From positions 1 to 22,809 of the forward strand of contig JBHHWO010000074.1 of NCBI GenBank assembly GCA_046756565.1: a stretch of DNA of 22,809 nt, read 5' to 3'. The DNA comes from CALZIK01 sp046756565. GTDB taxonomy: Bacteria; Acidobacteriota; Thermoanaerobaculia; Multivoradales; JAHEKO01. Positions 13,162 to 21,319 of the stretch are shown piece after piece; positions within the stretch are counted from its first letter, which is position 1; every line of letters starts with the position of its first letter. The notes below the pieces were generated by a model that was not told where the DNA came from, did no database searches, and saw only the letters and a list, made by a program, of their open reading frames with translations. The position numbers and the translations under genes are program-made.

Positions 13162-13763
13162 GCTCCGAGACTCTTCAGAATTTGCTGGCCCGGCTGATCA
13201 TCGATCCCGACTACCGGGACGAGGTCAGAGAAGAGGCCGAGGGTGCCTTTCCCGAAGACCTCTCGCGGAAAGAGCGCAGGCGTCTGATCGGGGCGGCGCG
13301 TGATCCGGGGATGGACGTCACCAGCACGCTGCACAAGGCCTTCAGGCTCAACGAGCTTCTCGGGCAGCTACCCCTGACCGTGGCTCTGTTCGACAAGGAC
13401 CTGCTGGCCGAAGAGCTGGGCACATTCTGGCAGCGGCGCCTGCCGAGGAGCTTCTACTATCTCGGCGAGGCCATCGGCTTTACCGATCACCTGCTCGCCG
13501 AGGAAAAGCGCCTCGCCGTCCCCTTCCTTCGCGAGATCGTCAGCTATGAACAGGCGGAGCTCACGCTACAGCTTCCGATCGAAGCCTCCAGAGCGAAGAG
13601 CTCGGTTCGGGTGGATTTCCGTCATGACCCCCGCGAGCTCTTGGGGACTCTGCGGTCCGGCCGGCGCCCGGTAGCGGTCGCCGAGCTGCCCTGCAGCCTG
13701 ATTGGCGCCCGCGGCAGCAACGACGAGGTCGTCTGGCCGGTGCTCGACCCGCGGACTGAATAG
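13158..13763 (+). CDS. Hypothetical protein resembling MNIO-partner (DUF2063-like) helical proteins
   Basis: This 201-residue protein starts at GTG 13158-13160; the open frame extends to 12975, but that stretch is low-complexity and not protein-like. The first 130 residues are helical: LQNLLARLIIDPDYRDEVREEA, LSRKERRRLIGAA, LNELLGQLPLTVALF, LGTFWQRRLPRSFYYLGEAIGF, FLREIVSYEQAEL. The pattern L..L..DP..R, L...ER..L, LP.T and Y..AEL follows proteins that accompany DUF692 iron oxygenases in peptide-modifying clusters. The last 60 residues look like beta strands (RVDFRHDPRELL, PVAVAELPCSLIG). No MNIO gene or precursor peptide is intact here, so the role is unknown. The family guess is low confidence. 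Confidence 0.65.
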   Translation: MSSETLQNLLARLIIDPDYRDEVREEAEGAFPEDLSRKERRRLIGAARDPGMDVTSTLHKAFRLNELLGQLPLTVALFDKDLLAEELGTFWQRRLPRSFYYLGEAIGFTDHLLAEEKRLAVPFLREIVSYEQAELTLQLPIEASRAKSSVRVDFRHDPRELLGTLRSGRRPVAVAELPCSLIGARGSNDEVVWPVLDPRTE

Positions 13764-13777
13764 AGTCGCCGGGGAAC

Positions 13778-14146
13778 CTAGAGCGCAGAGCGCACCGGAG
13801 TAAGATCGTCGGCGCCTATCACCACTCGGGTTTCGGTGGCCAAGTAGGCCAAGCCGACGTTGCCTCCGGCGTTCGCTATCCGGCGCATGATCTCGCCCAA
13901 TCCGCCGGGCTTGTCCTCGGCGGATACGACCAGGACCTCCTGGTGACGGCGTACGCCCATTCCGGCGCCTCCAAGTGCTTGCGAAGCGGTATCCGCGTCC
14001 TCTACCAAAAGGTGGATCTCGCCCGTTTCGGCGGTCGTGACGGCGCAGAAACCGTCGATGTTGACGCCAGCTTTTGCCAAGGCCTCACCCATCTCGGCGA
14101 GGGCGCCCGGGCGGTTCGGCAGCATGACAGTGAGATCGGTCGGCAT
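13778..14146 (-). CDS. Tandem ACT-domain protein
   Basis: This 122-residue protein is made of two ACT-type beta-alpha-beta units. The first is DLTVMLPNRPGALAEMGEAL, then AGVNIDGFCAV; the second is EVLVVSAEDKPGGLGEIMRRIANAGGNVGLAYLA. Each has the RPGxL/KPGGL turn and the AGxN(I/V) strand start typical of ACT amino-acid-binding folds. There is no catalytic domain, so it is probably a small-molecule sensor or regulatory subunit. The start is secure: AAGGAGGAG lies six bases upstream of the ATG. It converges on the preceding gene with a 14-bp gap. The ligand cannot be read from the sequence. Confidence 0.88.
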   Translation of the reverse strand: MPTDLTVMLPNRPGALAEMGEALAKAGVNIDGFCAVTTAETGEIHLLVEDADTASQALGGAGMGVRRHQEVLVVSAEDKPGGLGEIMRRIANAGGNVGLAYLATETRVVIGADDLTPVRSAL

Positions 14147-14268
14147 GAGAGCTCCTCCTTGGCTTCTACACTATCTTAGTAAGCCAACAGGCGCCTATTC
14201 TTCAGGAAAGGAGAGCGGAGGTCTCGGCTGCCGGTAGGCGGGCTCTTTCAAGGACTCCCGGGTGACTC

Positions 14269-15171
14269 TCAGCTCCCGCCGCCGGTGATCTTCTTGGCGT
14301 TCACCTCGACCCCGAAGTAGCTCTGGATGCTGTCGGAACCGGCACCGAAGTCGGCGTCGACCGTGATGCGTGCGAAGATCCAGAAGAGGTCTTTGAATGC
14401 GCTGTCCGCCTCCGGTGCGACACTCCATCGCAGCGTGGCGTTCGCCTTCCAGCGATCGTCGGATCTCTCGGCGAACAGGTCGGTCTTGCCGTGGCCGATT
14501 TCCACATAGCTGCCTTTGAAGTCACCCTGCTTGAGCGCCAGGCCGAGTCCGATGTGATGGTTGTCCACGACGTCCCCTCCGCTGTTCCTCACGGTCAGAA
14601 ATCCCAGATGGCCGACCAGGTAAGCCGCGACGTTGGGCGGGTCGTTGGTGACGTTCCAGTTCTTGAACTCCTTCCTCACCCTGAGCGCCCCCTCGAGGCT
14701 CGAGGCTTCTCGGATGAGGAAGAGAACCCTCTCGCCGGCGGTGGCCGGATCGAAGATGTCCTTGCAGACCGCGATCTCCGGATTCTCCTTGCAGTTGACG
14801 CTGGCGGAACGTACGCCGTGAGAGGTCTCGATGTCCACCCACCATGGGTGCCCTTCCTTGCCGACACGGAAGTTGATCCTGAAGCCGCCCACAAACCGCT
14901 CGCGGATGTCGTTTGCATCGTCCTCGTTCAGAAACTGGAGCAGCTCGCCGGCGGCGAAGTCATCGAACGAGCTGCCGGCGAAGATGTTGGCCTTGATCCG
15001 CGAACGTTCGTCGGCGTCGGTGCCGGCCGCTACCGGCGGATCGTCATTCTCAGGCGAATCCCCATCGTCGGGGGGATCCTCCCCCTCGGGCGGTTCTTCG
15101 CCCTCGGGCGGCGGCTGCTCTTCCTCCGTGGGTGGCTGGACTTGCGCGGCCGGCAGCGGTGGCGCAGCCAC
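14269..15171 (-). CDS. Exported Pro/Glu-rich protein, probable barrel; signal peptide interrupted by TGA
   Basis: The uninterrupted frame begins with GTG at 15169-15171 and encodes 300 residues. They comprise a Pro/Glu/Asp-rich stretch (EEEQPPPEGEEPPEGEDPPDD), then beta-rich sequence (ANIFAGSSFDDFA, FRINFRVGKEGHPWWVDIETSHGV, LVGHLGFLTVRNSGG, IGLGLALKQGDFKGSYVEIGHG, TLRWSVAPE) and a short C-terminus with YFGVEVNA. Paired cysteines occur in VNCKENPEIAVCKD. In the same frame an ATG at 15241-15243 with GAGGTG upstream opens a signal-like leader, but TGA at 15193-15195 breaks it just before LLVAVAAPPLPAAQ. Either the gene has lost its export signal by mutation or a downstream non-ATG start is used. 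The family is not recognised. Confidence 0.7.
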   Translation of the reverse strand: MAAPPLPAAQVQPPTEEEQPPPEGEEPPEGEDPPDDGDSPENDDPPVAAGTDADERSRIKANIFAGSSFDDFAAGELLQFLNEDDANDIRERFVGGFRINFRVGKEGHPWWVDIETSHGVRSASVNCKENPEIAVCKDIFDPATAGERVLFLIREASSLEGALRVRKEFKNWNVTNDPPNVAAYLVGHLGFLTVRNSGGDVVDNHHIGLGLALKQGDFKGSYVEIGHGKTDLFAERSDDRWKANATLRWSVAPEADSAFKDLFWIFARITVDADFGAGSDSIQSYFGVEVNAKKITGGGS

Positions 15172-15243
15172 GGCGACGAGCAGACAGGAGCATCAGAACG
15201 GCGACTCCGGGCCGGCCTGGGCCCTACTCGGGAGCTTCCTCAT

Positions 15244-15874
15244 TTCACACCTCTTTCTTTGGTACCCGCTGACTCCTCGAAATGGGGGCAGCGAGAGGGT
15301 CCTTGCGGCGATAGGGACGCCGCTCCCGACACACCACGACCGCTCGGTTCCGGCGGCCGGATGTGGCACTCGAGGCTTGCTGGGATCTTGTGGAAGGAAC
15401 TTGCATCGAGACCGTGCGGCCGCTCGCTATCGCCCAGGTGTCGCTGCATGCCATGGCTTGCATCCTTGTTCTTCTCGGCGATCCGACACGATGCCGCCTG
15501 TCAGTTGGACGGGCAAGCGGTTCGTTCTTCCGCGAGCCGGATCGGCGTGCCCGTTTGGACCAGTGGATAATGTAGGTGTAATCTGCTCTGCAAGGTTATC
15601 ACGACCAGGCGAATGGGAGTCGGTGGTGTGTCAGGGGCTCTTCGCTCGACCGCAATGACCGGTCCCAAAAGAAACTGAGGCCGTGCGCATCGTGTGACCC
15701 GCCGTGGGACTGGCGCCCGGAACGCGGCGTGTACTTACGTCGAGGGATCAAGGTCTTTCCCGGCCGTGGTGGGAGTAGGATTGAGGACACCGATGTGTAC
15801 CCGAATGAAGTGGCCCGGCGGGCAGCGCCGAGTTTCCGTGTCTCAGCGTTGCGGCGTTGGAGAGAGGCGCTGAG
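15244..15874. other. Gene-free interval, 631 bp
   Basis: I see no convincing coding frame, RNA gene, long repeat or clear promoter here. The open frames on both strands lack start signals and protein-like composition. It must hold the divergent promoters of the kinase-caspase gene and the Pro/Glu-rich protein gene. GATAAT at about 15566 could be a -10 element but has no good -35 partner. Confidence 0.5.
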
Positions 15875-17857
15875 ATGAGCAAGCCGGCGCTCGGCATCGA
15901 CGAGATCGACCGCAAGTACGAGATTCTCGAGAAGCTGGGGGAGGGAGGAATGGGCGCGATCTACAAGGTGCGCCATCGCTTTCTCGAGGAGCTCAGAGTG
16001 ATCAAGATGATCCGCTCCGAGCTGAAGGAGAACTCCGATCTCCAGGCGCGGTTCATGCGTGAGGCGAAGGTCGCGACCCAGCTCCGGCACCCCAACATCG
16101 CCCGTCTCGACGACTTCAGCATCACCGAGGACGGTACCGCCTACATCGTCATGGAGTTCATCGAAGGCCGGAACCTGGCCGAAGTTCTGCAGAGCGAAGG
16201 CCCGCTCTCGGTGGCGGCATCACTGGCCGTGACCGCCCAGTGTTTGCGCGCGCTGGCCTACCTGCACGATCGGCAGATCGTCCATCGTGACATCTCGCCC
16301 GACAACATCATGCTGATTCCCGAGCGGGAAGAGAAGGCGTACGTCAAGCTCATCGACCTGGGAATCGCCAAGTCCCTGGAGTCCTCGCAGGGGCTCACAC
16401 AGACCGGACTCTTTGTCGGCAAGGTCAGATACGGCTCGCCCGAGCAGTTCTCGGGCAGTACGCAAAGGAAGCTCGAGGCCCGCAGCGATCTCTACTCGAT
16501 GGGCGTAGTTCTCTACGAAATGCTGACCGGGCGGCTCGCCGTGACCGGCACCGACGAGGCGTCGGTAATGGCCGGGCACCTCTTTCATCCGCCTCGGAGC
16601 TTCCAAGAGACGGACCCGCACGACAAGGTGCCTCCGGAAGTACGCAAGGTGGTTCTCAAGGCCCTGGAGAAGTCCATCGACGATCGCTACTCGAGCGCCG
16701 ACGAGTTCCGCGACGCCGTGATCGGCGTGGGTGCTCCGGTGTCCGAGGCCGGGGGCGAGGAAGACGACGAACCGACGACGGTCATACTGGATCGGCCGCT
16801 GGCGGTGCCTGCGTCCCCGGAGGCCGGCTCGCCGGAGTCCACTCAACTGGGAGGCGTGCCGGAATCACCCGGTCTGGGCGCCAGCACGATAGCGCTCCTC
16901 AGGCGCCGGCCGGGGCTGTTTGCCGGACTCGCAGGAATTGCCATCCTGGGCTCCCTGGTGTTCGGGCCGCCCAGGATCCTGGACCGGCTTTCCGAAGTGG
17001 GTTCCGGCGGACCCGGCCGAGGGAACCCGCCGGCCGGGCGGCCGGGCGGGAACGGCGCTCGAGGCTCCCGGCCGGGCCCGCCGGTGGCTCTTGCCGATCT
17101 CGACTTCGGTGTGTATCACGCTCTGGTTATCGGTAATAACCGCTATGAGCAGCTGCCGCGGCTCGAGACGGCGGCGCTGGATGCCCAGGACATCGCCACC
17201 GTGCTCGAGCGCGACTACGGCTTCAAGGTCCGCTTGATGACCGACGCGAACCGCTACGAGATGATCACCGGCCTGACCGAGATCGCCGCAGAGCTGACCG
17301 CGCGCGACAATCTGCTGGTCTACTACGCGGGCCACGGTTGGCTCGATGAACAGAACCAGAGCGGCTACTGGCAGCCGGTGGATGCCGAGCCGACCAATAC
17401 CGCCAACTGGATCTCCACCAAGTACGAGATATCGGCGGTTCTGGGTCAGCTGCCGTCCAAGCGCGTGCTGGTGATCGCCGATTCCTGTTACTCGGGGGCG
17501 CTATCGGAAGAGCTGGCGCCCGACCTCGAGCCGCTGCCGCCCGGACCGGAGCACGTCGAACAGGTGCGACAGCTGCTCGAGCGCAGGGCGAGGCTGGCGT
17601 TGACCTCGGGAGGCCTGAGCCCGGTGCTCGACGTCGGCGACGGCCGCCATTCGGTCTTCTCCAAGGTGCTGCTCGAGCTCCTCGAGGACAACGAGCGTGT
17701 CGTCGAGGCGTCTCGCATCTTCGGGCTGCTTCAGAGCCGGGTGTCCGAGAGTGCCGCTCGATTGGGCGTCGAGCAGGACCCCCGCCTTGCGCCGATTCCC
17801 CAGGCCGGAGACGAAGGAGGAGACTTCTTCTTCGTGCCCACGCGCAGGCGTGGGTAG
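15875..17857 (+). CDS. Ser/Thr protein kinase-transmembrane-caspase (peptidase C14) fusion
   Basis: The 660-residue protein starts at ATG 15875 (GAGAGG seven bases upstream; an in-frame TTG at 15857 is less likely). Residues 15-285 are a Hanks kinase: GEGGMG (22-27), Lys44, HRDISPDN (catalytic Asp139), DLG in place of DFG (Asp161) and GSPEQ. A variable linker follows, with one membrane helix (about 349-364) and a Gly/Pro-rich stretch. The caspase fold at 409-655 has HALVIGNNRY, YYAGHG (His487) and ADSCYSG (Cys538), so the dyad is intact. The kinase should be cytoplasmic and the caspase domain periplasmic. No substrate can be named. The caspase domain is a close paralogue of the one at 21316-22809. 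The gene converges on the autotransporter gene with a 12-bp gap. Confidence 0.95.
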   Translation: MSKPALGIDEIDRKYEILEKLGEGGMGAIYKVRHRFLEELRVIKMIRSELKENSDLQARFMREAKVATQLRHPNIARLDDFSITEDGTAYIVMEFIEGRNLAEVLQSEGPLSVAASLAVTAQCLRALAYLHDRQIVHRDISPDNIMLIPEREEKAYVKLIDLGIAKSLESSQGLTQTGLFVGKVRYGSPEQFSGSTQRKLEARSDLYSMGVVLYEMLTGRLAVTGTDEASVMAGHLFHPPRSFQETDPHDKVPPEVRKVVLKALEKSIDDRYSSADEFRDAVIGVGAPVSEAGGEEDDEPTTVILDRPLAVPASPEAGSPESTQLGGVPESPGLGASTIALLRRRPGLFAGLAGIAILGSLVFGPPRILDRLSEVGSGGPGRGNPPAGRPGGNGARGSRPGPPVALADLDFGVYHALVIGNNRYEQLPRLETAALDAQDIATVLERDYGFKVRLMTDANRYEMITGLTEIAAELTARDNLLVYYAGHGWLDEQNQSGYWQPVDAEPTNTANWISTKYEISAVLGQLPSKRVLVIADSCYSGALSEELAPDLEPLPPGPEHVEQVRQLLERRARLALTSGGLSPVLDVGDGRHSVFSKVLLELLEDNERVVEASRIFGLLQSRVSESAARLGVEQDPRLAPIPQAGDEGGDFFFVPTRRRG

Positions 17858-17869
17858 CGCCTGATTCTG

Positions 17870-20800
17870 CTAAAGCTCGAAACGCAGGCCGACGGACACG
17901 GTATAAATGTCGAGGTCTTCGCGTTCCAGATCGGTGTCGTAGAAGATGTAGGCGGCCCGGCCGCGGCGTAGCGTCGCGGTTATCCCCAGGCCGAGGTTGA
18001 AATAGTCGCGGTCCGGCTGCTCGGTGGGAAGGACAAACTCGTTGCCCTCGAGGTCCTCCACGAAACGGCCGCGGATCAGCCGGCTGTCGTCTTCGAACTC
18101 GTGCAGCGCCGAGGCGCGTAGCGTCGGTTGCAGGACGCCCCACGAGGTGCTGACGGCTCTCGAGACCTCGATCCCCGCTTCGAGGAGGAGCGATTCGACA
18201 TCCTGTTTGCCGATGACCAGATTCAAGACGCCGGCGCCACGCTCGCTGTAGCCGTCGACCTCGCCGTCGATCCAGCTCAAGCGGCCGAAGCCGCCAATGC
18301 TGGTGGCACCCTTGGCCGCGTCGTAGCCGGCACTGAGGGCCACCGAGAGCTGCGTGCCACTCGGGTCGCCGCGTGCCTCGAGGCGACTCGCTCCGCCGAA
18401 CGGTTGGGGCAGGCTGATCGTGCGCACGACGTCGTAGTCGTTGCGGCCGTAAGTGAAGACGCCGTCGGCGTAGAAGCTCTTGCGAAAATAGCTCGTGTAC
18501 GCCGAGAGCGAGTAGCCCTGGACGTCGAGGCTGCCGCCGCCGCGATCGAGATCGCTGTCGATGGTCAGGTAGCCGAGAGCTCCCCCCAGGACGAAGCGCT
18601 CGCCGAGGCGGTAGTCGACGCCGGCAGTGAGGCCCTGGGTCTCGAAGTCGAAGCCCTCGTCCCGGCTCGTCGCCGGCCGATCGCCCATCGAAATGCGGCC
18701 GTTGACGAAGAAACCCCATTTCGACGGCGCGTCGAGCTCGAGCGGATCGCCGGAGGGTTCTTCCTCGGTTGCGGCTCCCTGGAGGCCGCCGGCGAGAGCC
18801 GAATCCACCCGAGCCAGGAAACGCCCCTGGGTCAGCCCGCCGGGCCGGAACGCCGCCTGGAGCACGGCCAGCGGCACCGACCGGTCGCGGATCATGAGCG
18901 CGAGTCCCTGAGTTGCCGATCCGCTCGAACCCCCACGAAGGGTGGCCAAGCGCTCCAGGATATTGCGCAGCTGCGCTTGAAGTGAGCTCAGCGAAAAATC
19001 GCCCTGGGCCGCCGCTTCCCTCGGAGTCAGCTCCTCGATCACGGTCCGCTGATCCGGAGGATCCAGCCCGAAGATGTAGACGCAGAACTCCTCCAGCTCT
19101 TCCTGGTTCCCACTGCAGGCCTGGTTGACGACGTCGGCAACCGAGGCCTCGTCCGGATTCTCCTGGGCATCGAACAGTGCGTCCAGATTGCCCTGCACGG
19201 TAATCTCGAAAACGACCTCGTCATCGGGCTGCTCGGCCTGCGGCCTGCCGGCCACACTCGCTCCCTGCTCCGGGCCGAGACTGGCCCGCACGGTGACCTG
19301 CCCCGGGACCTCGTCGAGCTGGACGCGCTGAGCGGCGATGCCGTCCGGGTCGGTTTGCGAGGTCTCACCGGTCAGAAGCTCGGCGTCGCCCTCGACCAGC
19401 TGCCAGGACACCGTTGCCCCCTGGACCGGAGCACCGTCTTGACGGCTTGCGCGCACCGAGAGCTCGATCTCTTCCGAGACCCTGGCGGCGAGCTCGGTGT
19501 CGCCGATTGGTTCCAACCGGGAGGGCTCATCGTCGTCCAGAATCACCAATTCGAGCGCGGACGGATCTCCGAGGACTGCGCCCAGTGGATCGGTCAATCG
19601 GATGCGGGCGGTCTCGTCGCCCTCGACGATGTTGTCGTCGAGAATCGGCAGCTCGAAGCTCTTGGATCCGAGCTCGCCATCGGCCCAGGTCAGGCGCGCC
19701 GAGGCCGACGCGAAGTCCTCGCCGGCTTCGGCTGTGCCGTTGGCCGCACTGATCGTGACCTCGGCCGATCCGTCACGGCTGCCGGTCCGCTCGGCCCGTA
19801 TCGCCGCGCCGCCGGCCCCCTCCTGAACCGCCGAGGCGGCCAGGAGACGGATCACGCTGGGCTCGGCATCGTCATTCACGATGACAGCGATTCCCTGGGA
19901 GTCGCCGATAGCCGCGCCGGAAGGGCTGGACAGATCGACGAGAAAGGTCTCGTCGGGCTCGACCCGGGTGTCGCCGTTGACAGCGACGGAGACCTCGAGA
20001 ACCAGTTGGCCGGGAGGAAAGCGCAGAGTACCGGCGGCGGGGGTGTAGTCCCCGTCGGCGATCGTGGCCGAGCCGTTGCGGGTAGCAAAGTCGACGCCGA
20101 CCGGAGAGCCGCTCGGGCTCGACAGGCTGACCGTGAAGATGGCATCGACCGTCCCCGAATCGCCCTCCGTCACTTCGATGTCGTCGATCGAAAGCGCGGT
20201 CGAGTCGTCGCCGCGGATCGTCCCCTGCCCGACTCCGTCGGCGATGCTCGCGCCGGCCGGACTCGAGAGATCGACGAAGAAAGTTTCGTCACCCTCGACC
20301 GTGCCGTCGCCGTTGACGGCGACGGTGAGGTTCTGTGTGAGCTGGCCGGGCGCGAAGTCGAGCGTTCCGGTGGTGGCCCTGTAGTCTCCATCGGCCGTCG
20401 TCGCCGTACCGTTCCTGCTGGCGAAATCCACCGAGACCGGGAAATCGCTCGGGGCGGAGAGGCTCACCGTAAAGACGGCGTCGACCGTACTGGCGTCGCC
20501 CTCGGAGACCACCACGTCGTCGATCGAGAGCTCGGTCGCGTCGTCGTTCAAGATCGTGCCCACGGCCTGTCCCTGGCCGGGGGCGATAGTGGCTTCCGCT
20601 GGAGTTGGATTGGACAGAGTGACGGAAAAGGTCTCGTCGGCCTCGACCTTGGTGTCGCCGTTGACGGGGACACTGATGGTGCCACTCTGCTGGCCGGGAA
20701 TGAAGCCGAGGGTGCCACTGGTGGCCGTGTAGTCACCGTCGCCCGTCGTCGCCGTGCCGTTCTGGGTGGTGAAGTCGACACTCACCGGCAGCGCGCTAGG

Positions 20801-21319
20801 GTTCGACAGGCTGACCGTGAATGTGGCGGCGTTGACTGTTCCGGCATCGCCCTCGGTCACCGGTGACGCGTCGGCGATCGAGAGCTCGGTCGAATCGTCG
20901 TTGAGAATCGTGCCCTCTCCCTCGCTGTCAATGGGGGTCGCGCCGGTTACCATGGTCAGATCGACGAAGAACGACTCGTTCGCTTCGACCGTGAAGTCGC
21001 CGTTGACAGAAACAAAGATCGGCTGGATCTCGCCTTCCAGTCCGGTGAACGCGAGCGTGTCCGTCTGGGGAACGTAGTCACCATCGGCGGCAGTGGCGCT
21101 TCCGTCCCGGGTGGAGAATTCGACACTGATCGCAGCCAGCTTCGCCGCTCTGCCGATAAAGGGGACGCCGGTCAGCGTCACATTGAAGACGAGCTGCGCG
21201 GTACCCATATCACCCTCGGCGATGGCCATCGGGTCGGAGATGTTGAGGTCCTGGCCGCGGGCCGCCGTGGCCGAGACGGAAAGCGCCAGGAGCGCGAGCG
21301 CACGCCGGAGGTGCGTCAC
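17870..21319 (-). CDS. Calx-beta repeat autotransporter-type surface protein
   Basis: The 1149-residue protein has a signal peptide (ALALLALSVSATAARG). Five Calx-beta units follow (about residues 25-500), with recurring EGDxGTVDAxFTVSLS, NGTATxxDGDY, VNGDxxVExDETF and IxNDD blocks whose acidic loops fit calcium binding. Next come an Ig-like domain (about 505-650; GATVSWQLVEGDAEL), a helical linker, and a C-terminal barrel from about residue 868 (KWGFFVNGRISMGD) ending in YTVSVGLRFEL. The terminal aromatic strand and glycine-rich strands fit an autotransporter translocator, so the repeats are probably surface-exposed. The GTG start (21317-21319) overlaps the stop of the pseudo-caspase gene, so the two are translationally coupled. 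It may be an adhesin or a displayed partner of that protein. Confidence 0.92.
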   Translation of the reverse strand: MTHLRRALALLALSVSATAARGQDLNISDPMAIAEGDMGTAQLVFNVTLTGVPFIGRAAKLAAISVEFSTRDGSATAADGDYVPQTDTLAFTGLEGEIQPIFVSVNGDFTVEANESFFVDLTMVTGATPIDSEGEGTILNDDSTELSIADASPVTEGDAGTVNAATFTVSLSNPSALPVSVDFTTQNGTATTGDGDYTATSGTLGFIPGQQSGTISVPVNGDTKVEADETFSVTLSNPTPAEATIAPGQGQAVGTILNDDATELSIDDVVVSEGDASTVDAVFTVSLSAPSDFPVSVDFASRNGTATTADGDYRATTGTLDFAPGQLTQNLTVAVNGDGTVEGDETFFVDLSSPAGASIADGVGQGTIRGDDSTALSIDDIEVTEGDSGTVDAIFTVSLSSPSGSPVGVDFATRNGSATIADGDYTPAAGTLRFPPGQLVLEVSVAVNGDTRVEPDETFLVDLSSPSGAAIGDSQGIAVIVNDDAEPSVIRLLAASAVQEGAGGAAIRAERTGSRDGSAEVTISAANGTAEAGEDFASASARLTWADGELGSKSFELPILDDNIVEGDETARIRLTDPLGAVLGDPSALELVILDDDEPSRLEPIGDTELAARVSEEIELSVRASRQDGAPVQGATVSWQLVEGDAELLTGETSQTDPDGIAAQRVQLDEVPGQVTVRASLGPEQGASVAGRPQAEQPDDEVVFEITVQGNLDALFDAQENPDEASVADVVNQACSGNQEELEEFCVYIFGLDPPDQRTVIEELTPREAAAQGDFSLSSLQAQLRNILERLATLRGGSSGSATQGLALMIRDRSVPLAVLQAAFRPGGLTQGRFLARVDSALAGGLQGAATEEEPSGDPLELDAPSKWGFFVNGRISMGDRPATSRDEGFDFETQGLTAGVDYRLGERFVLGGALGYLTIDSDLDRGGGSLDVQGYSLSAYTSYFRKSFYADGVFTYGRNDYDVVRTISLPQPFGGASRLEARGDPSGTQLSVALSAGYDAAKGATSIGGFGRLSWIDGEVDGYSERGAGVLNLVIGKQDVESLLLEAGIEVSRAVSTSWGVLQPTLRASALHEFEDDSRLIRGRFVEDLEGNEFVLPTEQPDRDYFNLGLGITATLRRGRAAYIFYDTDLEREDLDIYTVSVGLRFEL
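19870..21250 (-). repeat. DNA encoding tandem Calx-beta repeats
   Basis: Units of about 320-350 bp recur within the autotransporter gene. They share near-identical stretches such as the TCGTCGATCGA block at unit starts and the CCGTTGACGG(C/G)GAC block for VNGD. Units 2-4 are most alike; unit 1 and unit 5 have diverged. The pattern suggests internal duplication and could allow length change by recombination. Confidence 0.75.

Noticed and set aside
15193..15195. A second in-frame TGA (Pro/Glu-rich protein leader) as another selenocysteine codon
   Set aside because: It falls in a signal peptide with no conserved Cys/redox motif, and the mature protein is not a redox family; a mutation or alternative start is more likely.
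19355..20866. Plus-strand 503-codon open frame opposite the autotransporter gene
   Set aside because: It is antisense to the Calx-beta repeats; its apparent internal repeats merely mirror them.
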